Positions 1-8,396 of a stretch of DNA of 64,000 nucleotides are shown here, piece after piece; positions within the stretch are counted from its first letter, which is position 1; every line of letters begins with the position of its first letter. The position numbers and the translations under genes are program-made. Below the pieces are notes generated by a model. It worked only from the letters and a program-made list of their open reading frames with translations, ran no database searches and had not been told where the DNA came from. Where the stretch lies: the NCBI GenBank assembly GCA_051025295.1, contig JBMGJV010000005.1; one strand, written 5' to 3'. The stretch is from KBS-83 sp051025295. Its GTDB lineage: Bacteria; Acidobacteriota; Terriglobia; Terriglobales; Acidobacteriaceae.

Positions 1-31
1 GCGCGCCCGCATCCTCGGGTGTGTCGCTCAT
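1..31 (-). CDS. 5' end of an unidentified gene leaving the window
   Basis: An ATG on the minus strand at 31-29 is preceded by a GGAGAG Shine-Dalgarno-like sequence at good spacing. The ten visible residues read MSDTPEDAGA. It would be divergent from the prepilin peptidase gene, with about 67 bases between the two starts. Too little is inside the window to identify a product. The call rests only on start context and could be spurious. Confidence 0.35.
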   Translation of the reverse strand, partial: MSDTPEDAGA

Positions 32-98
32 CTCTCCACTCTAGCCGAGGGCCGCGTCGCTTATCAGCAGGGTGCAAGGACCTATACTGCGACCGGCG

Positions 99-954
99 AT
101 GCAGACCCTTCAGCTCCTCTTCGCAGCGCTCTTCGGCTTCGCCTTCGGCAGCTTCCTGAACGTGTGCATCAGCCGGCTGCCGCAGCACCGTTCGATCGTG
201 CGACCGGGCTCGCAGTGCCCGCTCTGCCGCACACCGCTGCGCGCGTGGGACAACATCCCGCTCGTCAGCTTCCTGCTGCTGCGGGGGCGCTGCCGGAGCT
301 GCCGGCAGGCCATCTCGTGGCGTTACCCGCTGGTGGAGCTGGCCACCGCGGTTGCGGCTGTGCTCTGCATCCTGGTCTTCGGGCTGACTCCGGGCAGCGT
401 CGCCCTGGCCCTGTTCTGCGCGTTGATGATTGCGCTCGCGGTCACCGATCTCGAAACACTGCTGCTGCCCGACGCGCTGACATTCCCGGCAATCGGGCTT
501 GGCCTCGTGGCCCGCATGCTTCATGGCTGGCTGGGCGCGGTCCACGCCGGGGCGGGGCCCCTGGCAAGCCGCGCTGCTGTGGGGTCTGCGCGGCGCTATC
601 TCGGGCGTGGCTACCGCCCTGGTGCTGCTCCTGCTGCGGTGGACCTATTGGCTGCTGCGGCGCCGGCAGGGCATGGGAATGGGCGACGTGAAGCTGGCGG
701 CAGCCATCGCCGTCTGGCTGGGCGCACGGCAGGCGGCCGTCGCCTTCCTGCTCGCATCGGTCGGCGGCGCCATCGTTGGGCTCTTGTTGCTCTACGTGCG
801 GCGCCGCGGAGCGGTAGCGGAGGGCGCGCAGGCGCTCGCCGCAGGCGACGCCGCGATTCCATTTGGATTTTTTCTGTGTCTGGCGGCGATTTACTGCGTG
901 TTCTACGGTCCGGAGACGCTCACCTGGTATCTCGGTTTCTTCTCCGGACGGTGA
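99..954 (+). pseudogene. Type IV prepilin peptidase (A24), interrupted by a one-base frameshift
   Basis: Membrane aspartic peptidase that cleaves and N-methylates type IV prepilins. The ATG at 99 gives a first membrane segment with the family motif FGSFLNVCISRLP, then the cytoplasmic zinc-binding pairs CPLC and CRSC and the motif PLVELATA. The first catalytic Asp lies in ALAVTDLETLLLPD. From about 562 the correct protein continues in the next frame with WQAALLWGLRGAISG, and the second catalytic Asp follows in GMGMGDVKL. Removing one C from the run GGGGCCCC at 554-561 restores a single reading frame. Both halves keep all expected motifs, so this is either a recent disruption or a base-call error. 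The DinB-like gene is convergent and starts 11 bases beyond the stop. Confidence 0.85.
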
Positions 955-964
955 TCGCGGTCGC

Positions 965-1534
965 TTAGACGCGCGCCATGTGTCTTGCCTGCACCACTTC
1001 GACCATCAGGCCATTCCGCACTTCCGCGACCTGGCGTGTGTGATGAAGCAGGTGCAGCACGTGATAACGGCGCAACTGGTCCACGCGCAGCGGCCCAAGC
1101 AGAAAGTGGCGACTGACGCGCTCCATACCGAAGCGTTGGCGGGTCTCTTCAAGAACGGCGTCCAGCGCTTCGATCGACTCACCGATGCGCTCCACCAGTT
1201 CACGAACGCTCGCCGAATTCAGGCGATCCGGCGGCGTTGTCTCTGGCGGCGCCCCCACACCCTTCGGCATATGCCCGGCACTCAGCACCATCAACTGCAT
1301 CATCCACTCGGTGCGTGTGCGATTGCGACTGCAGGAGCGATCCGGGCGTCCTTTAGCGAGCCGCTCTTCGAGAGCCGTGCGGGTCTGATCAAGAGCGAGG
1401 ATCAGGTGCTCAACAATCTGCTGGATCGACCAGCACTGCGGGCGTCCCCATGGATGGACGTGCGCCGACGTTGCATCGAGTGTCGCAATCTCGTCGGAGA
1501 GGCGGCGGTACGCGGATGCAAAGACCGGATGCAC
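965..1534 (-). CDS. DinB/DUF1569-like four-helix protein
   Basis: A 189-residue protein with the DinB-like four-helix bundle pattern. The first helix carries SIQQIVEHL and the last carries HVLHLLHHTRQV; this spaced His array is the usual metal site of the DinB_2/DUF1569 family. Members are small metal-binding proteins, some of them thiol-dependent transferases, and the substrate here cannot be told. The start is a GTG at 1534 behind GGAGG. It is convergent with the prepilin peptidase gene and lies downstream of the TPR gene on the same strand, 95 bases apart. Confidence 0.7.
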   Translation of the reverse strand: MHPVFASAYRRLSDEIATLDATSAHVHPWGRPQCWSIQQIVEHLILALDQTRTALEERLAKGRPDRSCSRNRTRTEWMMQLMVLSAGHMPKGVGAPPETTPPDRLNSASVRELVERIGESIEALDAVLEETRQRFGMERVSRHFLLGPLRVDQLRRYHVLHLLHHTRQVAEVRNGLMVEVVQARHMARV

Positions 1535-1629
1535 GATGGACCAACCTCCACGAGAACTGTAGACCGCGGCACCTGCCTGAGCAACTAGGCAAAGTGTGGT
1601 GCCAATAATGAACTTGAGTACCCGAACAT

Positions 1630-2511
1630 CTACTTTTGCAGGTCGCCAAGTGCCTTGCGGGCAGACCTGGCTTCCTTGCCATCGGGCGCGACGTCAAGAT
1701 ACAGCTTGTAGTTCGCCAAAGCTTCGTCTTTTTTGTGTAACTTGTCCGCGGTCGAAGCCAGCCCGTAGATAGCATCCAGGTTGGCCGGATCCAGTCGCGA
1801 TGCCTCGGCGAAGCGCGCGTAGGCGCCCTGGTAGTTACCTTCGGTGTAGTAATACTTGCCGACCCGCACATCATCGGCCGCCCGACCTTCACCGGCCAGC
1901 GAGCCGCTCTCGATGTCCTTGGACGAGGGCTTGCGCAGCCGATGCCGCGCGCCGCTCTGCGGAACATCGCCGTTCGGACCGGCACCGTTGGGGTCGGCGC
2001 CGTTCGGGTCCGCAGCGCCAGAGCTGCTGCTGCTCGAGCTCGACGAGCCGGCCGGAGCCGATGCATCGCTGCTCCCTGCACTGGCCGCAGCGCCACGCGA
2101 GACGTCTTCCGGAAATGGGTTCTCTTTGGCCGCTTCCCCCGGCTTCTGCGACGGCGGAGCGGCTGGGGCCGCAGGCTGTTGCGGGTTCGATGCTGGGGCC
2201 GGGACGTCTGGAGTCTTCGAAGCATCGGGAGCATTGGGGGGCTGGGATGCGCTGCTTCCCTGCTGTTGGGCCGCGTGCTCGGACACGTCTGCAGGGAATG
2301 GGTTCTCCTGAGCAGTGGAGTGCGGCCGTACGGGCTTCTTTCCACCTGAGTCGCTGGCCGCTCCAGCTTGCGGCTTCTTCTGCGCGTCAGGCTGCGGCGT
2401 TTGAGCGGGTGCTGCGAGAACTGCCGAGGCCGGCAGCAGCAATAGCGCAAGCGCGAAGGCCGCACTGCTCGCAGACTTCCTAACAGGCGTCTCCCGGTGA
2501 TTGCTGTTCAT
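1630..2511 (-). CDS. Secreted TPR protein with duplicated ENPFP motif
   Basis: A 293-residue protein with an N-terminal signal peptide (basic RKSASS, then a hydrophobic stretch ending near AVLAAPA). Residues about 33-200 are low-complexity, rich in Pro, Ala and Ser, and include a nine-Ser run and DPNGADPNGAGPNG. Within this region the motif ENPFPxDVS occurs twice, near residues 69 and 130. The C-terminal 80 residues form tetratricopeptide helices (GNYQGAYARFAEASRLDP, then a second unit near LHKKDEALANYKLYL). It is probably a periplasmic or surface scaffold protein. The partner is unknown. It is divergent from the SET gene. Confidence 0.7.
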   Translation of the reverse strand: MNSNHRETPVRKSASSAAFALALLLLPASAVLAAPAQTPQPDAQKKPQAGAASDSGGKKPVRPHSTAQENPFPADVSEHAAQQQGSSASQPPNAPDASKTPDVPAPASNPQQPAAPAAPPSQKPGEAAKENPFPEDVSRGAAASAGSSDASAPAGSSSSSSSSSGAADPNGADPNGAGPNGDVPQSGARHRLRKPSSKDIESGSLAGEGRAADDVRVGKYYYTEGNYQGAYARFAEASRLDPANLDAIYGLASTADKLHKKDEALANYKLYLDVAPDGKEARSARKALGDLQK

Positions 2512-2635
2512 GCCCGCTGCCTCTCGACCTCAGGGTATAAGACGCAGCTCGCGGCTGTCCGGCGTCCTGCGACCGGCGCCGGGCGAGGCTTCGCTCTATA
2601 CTGCGGGTCTATTCCGCATCGCGAGGCAATCACCC

Positions 2636-3079
2636 ATGGGCCTGATGATCCGCTCCTCTGCTATACACGCCGCCGGCTGCTACACCAGCACGCCTATCTC
2701 GAAGGGCGCGCGCGTGGTCGAGTACACCGGGCCGCGCATCTCGAAGACGGCGGCCGACAAGCTATACGAGGAGTCGCCGATCACTTACCTGTTCGGGGTG
2801 GGCAGCCGCTCCCAGGTCATCGATGGGCACGGCGCGGCCATGTTCCTGAACCACTCCTGCGACCCGAACTGCGAGACCGATGAGATCGGTGACCGCGTCT
2901 GGATCCTGACGCTCCGCGACATTGCCGCCGGGGAAGAGCTTACCTACGACTACCACCTCTACGACGGGGACGAGGACGAGGCGCGTTGCAACTGCGGCAC
3001 GGCAACCTGCCGCGGCACGATGTACTCACCAGAAGAGATCACGAAGCGCGCCCGCGCGGCGAAGCGTCAGAAGGGCTGA
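2636..3079 (+). CDS. Stand-alone SET-domain protein (putative lysine methyltransferase)
   Basis: From the ATG at 2636 the protein has 147 residues and is almost only a SET domain. It shows the GxYTSTPISKGARVVEY start, the motif FLNHSCDPNCET that binds AdoMet and the target lysine, the ELTYDYH catalytic motif and a post-SET cysteine cluster CNCGTATC. SET proteins move a methyl group from AdoMet to protein lysines. The bacterial substrate is not predictable from sequence. An in-frame upstream extension exists, but the SET fold begins right at this ATG. The gene sits 192 bases ahead of dnaX on the same strand. Confidence 0.85.
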   Translation: MGLMIRSSAIHAAGCYTSTPISKGARVVEYTGPRISKTAADKLYEESPITYLFGVGSRSQVIDGHGAAMFLNHSCDPNCETDEIGDRVWILTLRDIAAGEELTYDYHLYDGDEDEARCNCGTATCRGTMYSPEEITKRARAAKRQKG

Positions 3080-3271
3080 GCGCAGCGACGCGAGGGTAGG
3101 CCCCGAGCCACGCCCGCGCTCAGGCCCGTGCTCAGGGGCCTTTGACCACCGCAACCTGCGTCTGCGACCTGTGGCTCAGCAGGTCTGCGTTGCACCGAAC
3201 ACCGTTCCCTCGGCTCGCGGTCGCGGGGTCCTCCACAGCCTGCGGGACTACAATCAGACCAGACCCTACCG

Positions 3272-5401
3272 ATGGCTTATCAGGTTCTTGCCCGCAAGTA
3301 TCGTCCCCAGTTTTTTCGTGATGTGATCGGCCAGGAGCACGTCACCCGCACCCTGCTGAACGCGCTTGAGCAGGGGCGCATCGCGCACGGCTACATCTTC
3401 AGCGGTCATCGCGGGATCGGCAAAACCACGATCGCGCGCATTCTGGCGATGGCGCTCAACTGCCAGCGCACCATTGGCTCGCCCGAGCGGCCGACCGCTG
3501 AGCCCTGCGGCATCTGCGACGCCTGCACGGAGATTCGCGCCGGCTCCTCGGTCGACGTGATCGAGATTGACGCCGCCACCAATCGTGGCATCGACGAGAT
3601 TCGCGAGCTGCGCGATGCGGCGCGTTATCGCCCGGCGCGCGACAAATACAAGATCTACATTCTCGACGAGGCGCACCAGATCACCGATGCGGCCTTCAAC
3701 GCACTGCTCAAGACACTCGAAGAGCCGCCCGATCATGTCGTCTTCATGATGGCGACAACGCAACCCGAGGACATCCCGCAGACCATCCGCTCGCGCTCGC
3801 AGCACTACGCATTCCACGCGGTTCGCTATGAGGACATCCTCGGCCAGTTGCGCAGCCTTGCGGAGCACGAGGCGCTCGACGCCGATGACGCCGCATTGGC
3901 GCTGCTCGCCGAGGCCGGCGATGGATCGATGCGCGATGCGCTGTCCATTATGGATCAGGCGATTGCCAGCGCCCTTCCCGGCCCGGATGGCCGTCCGCAT
4001 CTCGACGCAGAGCAGATTCGCGAGCTGATGGGCACGGTGCCGAATACGGTCTTCGAACGCCTGCTCGAATCAGTGAGCGAGAACAACAGTGCGGCCGTAT
4101 TGACTGAATTGGACACGCTGCTCAATGCGGGCAACAGCCCGGCGCAGCTGGCGCGCCAGATGGTCCGGTACCTGCGCAATGCGCTGATGGCCAAGCTGGG
4201 CGGCGAGAAGAGCGAGCTGTTGCAGATCTCCGATGACGAGCGCGCCCGCGTCGCGCGCACCGCCATGCTGTTCGCGGAAGAAGACCTCACGCGCTTCCTG
4301 CAGATCCTGCTGCGCACGTTCGATGAGCTGAACTACCGGCAGGAGCCACGCTTCCATCTCGAGCTTGGGCTGCTCAAACTGGTGCACACGCAGCGTCTTA
4401 TCCCCCTCGAACAGTTGATGAGTCAGTTGCCGGGTGGCGGCACAACAGCTCGCAGCAGCGCACCTCCGGCGCCGCGCGCAGCCACACCGCCAGCGGCTCC
4501 CGCCCGGCCGCCTGTCCGTTCATCGGCACCGCCTGCGCCGCCATCGCGCAGCGCTTCGGCGGAACTGCCCTCAACCCCGCCGCAACGGCCCTCGCCGGCT
4601 CCTCCATCTCCCGCAACAACGGAGCCACAGCAGCCAAGCTTCTCGCCGTTCGAGTCCGACACGCGCCGCAAATCCGGGCCCACCGGTCTGTCTGCTGCAG
4701 AGCCAGTCGCGATAGCGACTGCCACGGTTGCTGAGCCGATCGCGGTGGGACTCGCCGTTGCGTTGGCCGAGGCCGAGCCTGAGCCAGCCGCGATCGAACT
4801 GGCCCCCCAGGCCGAGAACGTTGAGCTTCCGCTACCGATGATCGAGCTGCCGCCGCACACAGCAGCCGCCGGCGTTGAGCCCTCCGAGCCGGAGATCAGC
4901 GGTCACGCCTCGGAAGAGCAGGAGCGCATCGCGGCCGACCTCGAAGAAGAGATCGCCTCCGATGGTGAGCCTGCGTCGCCTGAGGCAGAAGCGGCCTATC
5001 GCCACGCCATCATCGATCCGATCACCGCACTGCGCGATGCCGTCACGGTGGCGCTGCATGACAAGGGGCACGAGACCGCGAGCGCACTGTTGCGCGCCGG
5101 CCAGTGGTCCATCGCTCCGGACACCATCACAGTGACTGTCGCCGTCAAGAAGACGATGCTCTCGCTGACCATGAATCCGGAGGCGGAGCGCATCGCGCGC
5201 ACGGCTCTGCAAGCAGCAGGCAGCCAGGCGAAGCTGGTCGTGCTGCCGGGTGAAGGCGGCACGTCTATACCCTCACCGGCAGCCTCCGCCGCCAGCGGCA
5301 GCATGCAGTCAAAGGCGCTCGACAATCCGCTGGTCAAGCAGGCCCAGGAGCTATTCCGCGCCGAGGTGCGCAGCATCCTCGACCTCCGGGGGAAGTCCTG
5401 A
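3272..5401 (+). CDS. dnaX: DNA polymerase III subunit gamma/tau
   Basis: Clamp-loader ATPase of the replicative polymerase, 709 residues. The N-terminal AAA+ part has the YQVLARKYRPQ start, Walker A GHRGIGKTT near residue 45, the four-Cys zinc module with CGICDAC, and Walker B YILDEAH. Domain III follows to about residue 380. Residues about 385-580 are a Pro/Ala-rich linker and the last 130 residues form the tau-like C-terminal domain. The length fits a tau form. I saw no convincing A-rich slippage site for making gamma. The following ybaB and recR genes form the classic dnaX-ybaB-recR cluster. Confidence 0.95.
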   Translation: MAYQVLARKYRPQFFRDVIGQEHVTRTLLNALEQGRIAHGYIFSGHRGIGKTTIARILAMALNCQRTIGSPERPTAEPCGICDACTEIRAGSSVDVIEIDAATNRGIDEIRELRDAARYRPARDKYKIYILDEAHQITDAAFNALLKTLEEPPDHVVFMMATTQPEDIPQTIRSRSQHYAFHAVRYEDILGQLRSLAEHEALDADDAALALLAEAGDGSMRDALSIMDQAIASALPGPDGRPHLDAEQIRELMGTVPNTVFERLLESVSENNSAAVLTELDTLLNAGNSPAQLARQMVRYLRNALMAKLGGEKSELLQISDDERARVARTAMLFAEEDLTRFLQILLRTFDELNYRQEPRFHLELGLLKLVHTQRLIPLEQLMSQLPGGGTTARSSAPPAPRAATPPAAPARPPVRSSAPPAPPSRSASAELPSTPPQRPSPAPPSPATTEPQQPSFSPFESDTRRKSGPTGLSAAEPVAIATATVAEPIAVGLAVALAEAEPEPAAIELAPQAENVELPLPMIELPPHTAAAGVEPSEPEISGHASEEQERIAADLEEEIASDGEPASPEAEAAYRHAIIDPITALRDAVTVALHDKGHETASALLRAGQWSIAPDTITVTVAVKKTMLSLTMNPEAERIARTALQAAGSQAKLVVLPGEGGTSIPSPAASAASGSMQSKALDNPLVKQAQELFRAEVRSILDLRGKS

Positions 5402-5488
5402 TCTGCGCGGACCACCCTGACCTGCGCGGCATCTGATTCGCGCCTTCCACCGCAACAAGCCCCCAACCGTCAACAGAGAGGACCACGG

Positions 5489-5809
5489 ATGAACCCCGAA
5501 GACCTGCAGAAAATGCTCGGCCAGGCGCAGGAGATGCAGCAGCAGATGGACGAGCGCCTGGCCACCACCACGGTTGAGGCCACCTCCGGCGGCGGCGCCG
5601 TCACGGTGAAGATGAACGGCCGCAAGGAAGTGCTCTCGCTGAAGATCGATCCAAGCGCTGTCGCCGGTCTGGGCTCGAACGCCGCCGACCTGGAGATGCT
5701 TGAAGATCTGATCATCGCCGCGCTAAACGAAGCGGGACGCCGCGCCGACGAGAAGATGCAGTCCGGACTCAGCGGCATGCTGGGCGGCATGGGGCTTCCC
5801 GGGTTCTGA
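5489..5809 (+). CDS. ybaB: YbaB/EbfC nucleoid-associated protein
   Basis: A 106-residue protein of the YbaB/EbfC family, which binds DNA as a tweezer-shaped dimer. The N-terminal coiled helix (LQKMLGQAQEMQQQMDERL) is followed by the beta-sheet core with GGGAVTVKMNGRKEVLSLKI, typical of the family. The start is the ATG at 5489 behind GAGAGGACC. It lies 87 bases after dnaX and 9 bases before recR, the standard order in bacteria, which supports a role in replication/repair or nucleoid organisation. Confidence 0.93.
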   Translation: MNPEDLQKMLGQAQEMQQQMDERLATTTVEATSGGGAVTVKMNGRKEVLSLKIDPSAVAGLGSNAADLEMLEDLIIAALNEAGRRADEKMQSGLSGMLGGMGLPGF

Positions 5810-5818
5810 CCCGACCCC

Positions 5819-6418
5819 ATGTCCCGCTTCGCAGAGCCCATGGCGCGCCTCATCGAGGAGCTGCGCAAGCTGCCCGGCATTGGCGCAAAGAGTGCGCAAC
5901 GGCTCGCGTTTCACATTCTGCGTTCGAGTGAGGCCGATGCTGTCGCGCTCTCAGACGCAGTGCGCGACTTGAAGGCCCGTCTGCGGCTCTGCTCGGTCTG
6001 CAACAACATCACCGACGTCGACCCCTGCGTGTACTGCGCGAGCCCGACACGCAACCAGCGCCTGGTCTGCGTGGTCGAGGAGCCGACCAGCATCGCCGTG
6101 ATCGAGCGCACACGCAGCTACAACGGCGTCTATCACGTGCTGCACGGCACGCTCTCCCCGCTGCACGGCGTCGGGCCGGAGCACCTGCGCACCGGTACGC
6201 TGACGGTTCGCGCACAACGCGGCGATCTTGACGAGGCAATCCTCGCGACCAGCCCGACGCTTGAGGGTGAGGCGACCGCGTCGTTCATCGCCGACCTGCT
6301 CAAACCATTTGCGATCCGGGTGACGCGCATCGCTACCGGCGTGCCCGCCGGCAGCGACATTGAATATGCGGATGAAGTGACGATGACGCGCGCGCTCGAA
6401 GGGCGGCGCGACCTGTAA
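5819..6418 (+). CDS. recR: Recombination mediator protein RecR
   Basis: A 199-residue RecR, which acts with RecF and RecO to load RecA on gapped DNA. It has the helix-hairpin-helix LPGIGAKSAQRLAFHIL, the zinc finger CSVCNNITDVDPCVYC, the TOPRIM motif VCVVEEPTSIAVIERT with YHVLHG, and a Walker-B-like C-terminal part. Length and all domains are normal. It starts 9 bases after ybaB and was probably co-transcribed with it. Confidence 0.96.
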   Translation: MSRFAEPMARLIEELRKLPGIGAKSAQRLAFHILRSSEADAVALSDAVRDLKARLRLCSVCNNITDVDPCVYCASPTRNQRLVCVVEEPTSIAVIERTRSYNGVYHVLHGTLSPLHGVGPEHLRTGTLTVRAQRGDLDEAILATSPTLEGEATASFIADLLKPFAIRVTRIATGVPAGSDIEYADEVTMTRALEGRRDL

Positions 6419-6429
6419 CGCTGCGCGGA

Positions 6430-6801
6430 CTAGCTGCGCAGACGCGCGAGCAGGTCCTGCGGGTGAACGGGCTTGGCGAGGATTTCGAATTCGTGCCCCT
6501 GCACGCGGGCGCGATCCAGCAGATCAGCCGTGGCCGCCTGGCCGGAGAACAGCAGGATCTTGCAGGACGGCAGCATGCCGCGGATCTTGATCGCCGCGTC
6601 GATGCCGTTCATGTCGGTCATGATGACGTCGGAGATGAGCATGTCGGGCTGCAGGGTCTTCGCTGTCTCGACTGCTTTCTCGCCGCTGTAGACGGCGGTG
6701 GCTTCAAAGCCGGACTGGTTCAGAATGATGGACAGTGTATCGGCGATCACACGCTCGTCGTCGGCGACCAGGACCTTCGGCTTCTTCGGATTCTCGGACA
6801 T
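6430..6801 (-). CDS. Single-domain response regulator
   Basis: A 123-residue receiver domain without an output domain. The acidic pair is in VLVADDERV, the phospho-acceptor is Asp58 in LISDVIM, the switch residue is Ser86 in LLFSG, and the conserved Lys110 is in LAKPVHP. It probably acts by protein contact, in a phosphorelay or chemosensory-type pathway. No kinase is adjacent on this strand. The nearest is the receiver-PAS-kinase at 10327. The start ATG follows AAGGGAG. It is convergent with recR. Confidence 0.85.
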   Translation of the reverse strand: MSENPKKPKVLVADDERVIADTLSIILNQSGFEATAVYSGEKAVETAKTLQPDMLISDVIMTDMNGIDAAIKIRGMLPSCKILLFSGQAATADLLDRARVQGHEFEILAKPVHPQDLLARLRS

Positions 6802-6910
6802 TCGCTCCCTTTATGCGCAAAAGTGGCAGCAGCCGCATGATTGCGGCGGCGCTCTGTAGTGTTGACGCGGCTACTTGCCTGCTCTCGCCTAGATGATACG
6901 CTTCGGGTGA

Positions 6911-6927
6911 GAAGATGCTTCATCTTC
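6911..6927. repeat. Small inverted repeat in the intergenic region
   Basis: GAAGATG and CATCTTC form a perfect 7-bp inverted repeat around the loop CTT, flanked by CGG and CCG that could extend the stem past a bulge. It sits between the divergent response regulator and ABC transporter genes. There is no T-run after either side, so it is more likely a leader structure or binding site than a terminator. Confidence 0.35.
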
Positions 6928-7058
6928 CCGCAAACTGACAACCGATACATTCAGGGGACGATGCGAGGCGAGCATCGGCCAAGTGAGCGCGCCCTCTAAC
7001 GGCGCCAATGCACTAGCTCCGTGTCAAACGGACAAGCCGGCTGGACCGGGCAGGGTTC

Positions 7059-8396
7059 ATGACTGAAACGATCATTCGCGCCGACAAGGTCGAGAAGTAC
7101 TATGCGCAGCCGAGCGAGAACCGCATTCAGGTCATCGCGCCGACTGACCTCGCGATCGTGCCCGGCGAGATCGTGGCGCTGCTCGGACCCTCCGGCTCCG
7201 GCAAATCAACACTGCTGCGCATGCTCACCGGGCTCACGCGTCCCTCCGCCGGCGAGGTCTTCTGGCACGAGGCGCCCATCGCGCAGGCGAGTCCGAACGT
7301 TGCCATCGTCTTTCAGAGCTTCGCGCTTTTCCCGTGGCTCACGGTCTTTGAAAATGTCGAAGCGCCGCTCAAGGCGCGCGGCATGTCTGCGGACGAGCGG
7401 CGTGAGCGCAGCCTACGCATCCTCGACACGGTGGGACTCGATGGCTTTCAGGCCGCCTTTCCCAAGGAGCTGTCGGGCGGCATGCGGCAGCGCGTCGGCT
7501 TTGCTCGCGCGCTCGTCGTCGAGCCAGAGGTGCTCTTCATGGACGAGCCCTTCTCCGCGCTGGACGTGCTCACGGCAGAGAACCTGCGCAGCGAACTGCT
7601 CGAGCTGTGGCAGAAGAAGACGATCCCCACGCAGGCGATCTTCATCGTGACGCACAACATCGAGGAGGCGGTGCTGCTGGCCGACCGCATCATCGTGCTC
7701 GGCCGCAATCCCGGCCACGTGCGCGTCGACTTCCGCGTCACGCTCTCCCAACCGCGCGATCGCAAGTCGAACCTGTTCACGCAGCTCGTCGATTACATCT
7801 ACACCGTGCTGACGCGGCCGGACGTGAAGCCCAGCAATGTGCCGGAGCGCGTCGCCATCCGCGATCAGCGGCAGATGCATTACCAGATGCTGCCGCATGC
7901 GCGTCCAGGCGGCATCGCCGGTCTGCTCGAGATCCTGATCGACCGCGGTGGCAAGGACGATGTCTACCGCCTGGCCGATGAACTCGCCTTCGAACTCGAC
8001 GATCTGTTCCCCATCGTCGAAGCCGCGCAACTGCTCGGCTATCTCAAGCTCGAAGAGGGCGACGTCGCGATCACGGAGAGCGGCCGCCTCTTCGCGGAGT
8101 CGGAGATCCTGAAGCAGAAGGAACTCTTCCGCGAGGCCGCGCTCGAACACGTGCTGCTGTTGCGCCAGATCACGCGCGCGCTCGACACCAAGGCCGACCA
8201 CACCGTGCCCGAAGAGTTCTTCCTGGACATGCTCGATGAGCAGTTCTCTGCGGACGAGACCCACCGCCAGCTTGAGACGGCGATCAACTGGGGACGCTAT
8301 GCGGAGCTGTTCGACTTCGACGCGGGCCGGCGCCGGTTCGTGCGGCCGGAGGTTGAAGAGACAGCCGGGCTGCCGGTCGAGGAAGTCGTCGAGTGA
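7059..8396 (+). CDS. ABC importer ATPase with C-terminal AAA-associated domain (NitT/TauT type)
   Basis: A 445-residue ATP-binding subunit. The first 250 residues are a complete ABC domain: Walker A GPSGSGKST, a Q-loop, signature LSGGMRQRVGFARAL, Walker B VLFMDEPFSALD and H-loop VTHNIEE. It is closest to the nitrate/sulfonate/bicarbonate group. Residues about 290-430 are an extra winged-helix-like region of the type annotated as ABC-ATPase C-terminal domain, possibly regulatory. Its stop overlaps the GTG start of the permease gene by four bases, so the two are translationally coupled. No substrate-binding protein is encoded nearby. Confidence 0.88.
   Translation: MTETIIRADKVEKYYAQPSENRIQVIAPTDLAIVPGEIVALLGPSGSGKSTLLRMLTGLTRPSAGEVFWHEAPIAQASPNVAIVFQSFALFPWLTVFENVEAPLKARGMSADERRERSLRILDTVGLDGFQAAFPKELSGGMRQRVGFARALVVEPEVLFMDEPFSALDVLTAENLRSELLELWQKKTIPTQAIFIVTHNIEEAVLLADRIIVLGRNPGHVRVDFRVTLSQPRDRKSNLFTQLVDYIYTVLTRPDVKPSNVPERVAIRDQRQMHYQMLPHARPGGIAGLLEILIDRGGKDDVYRLADELAFELDDLFPIVEAAQLLGYLKLEEGDVAITESGRLFAESEILKQKELFREAALEHVLLLRQITRALDTKADHTVPEEFFLDMLDEQFSADETHRQLETAINWGRYAELFDFDAGRRRFVRPEVEETAGLPVEEVVE

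Noticed and set aside
3080..3271. SRP RNA gene before dnaX
   Set aside because: The conserved SRP loop sequence (GGAAGGAAGC-like) is not present in the gap.
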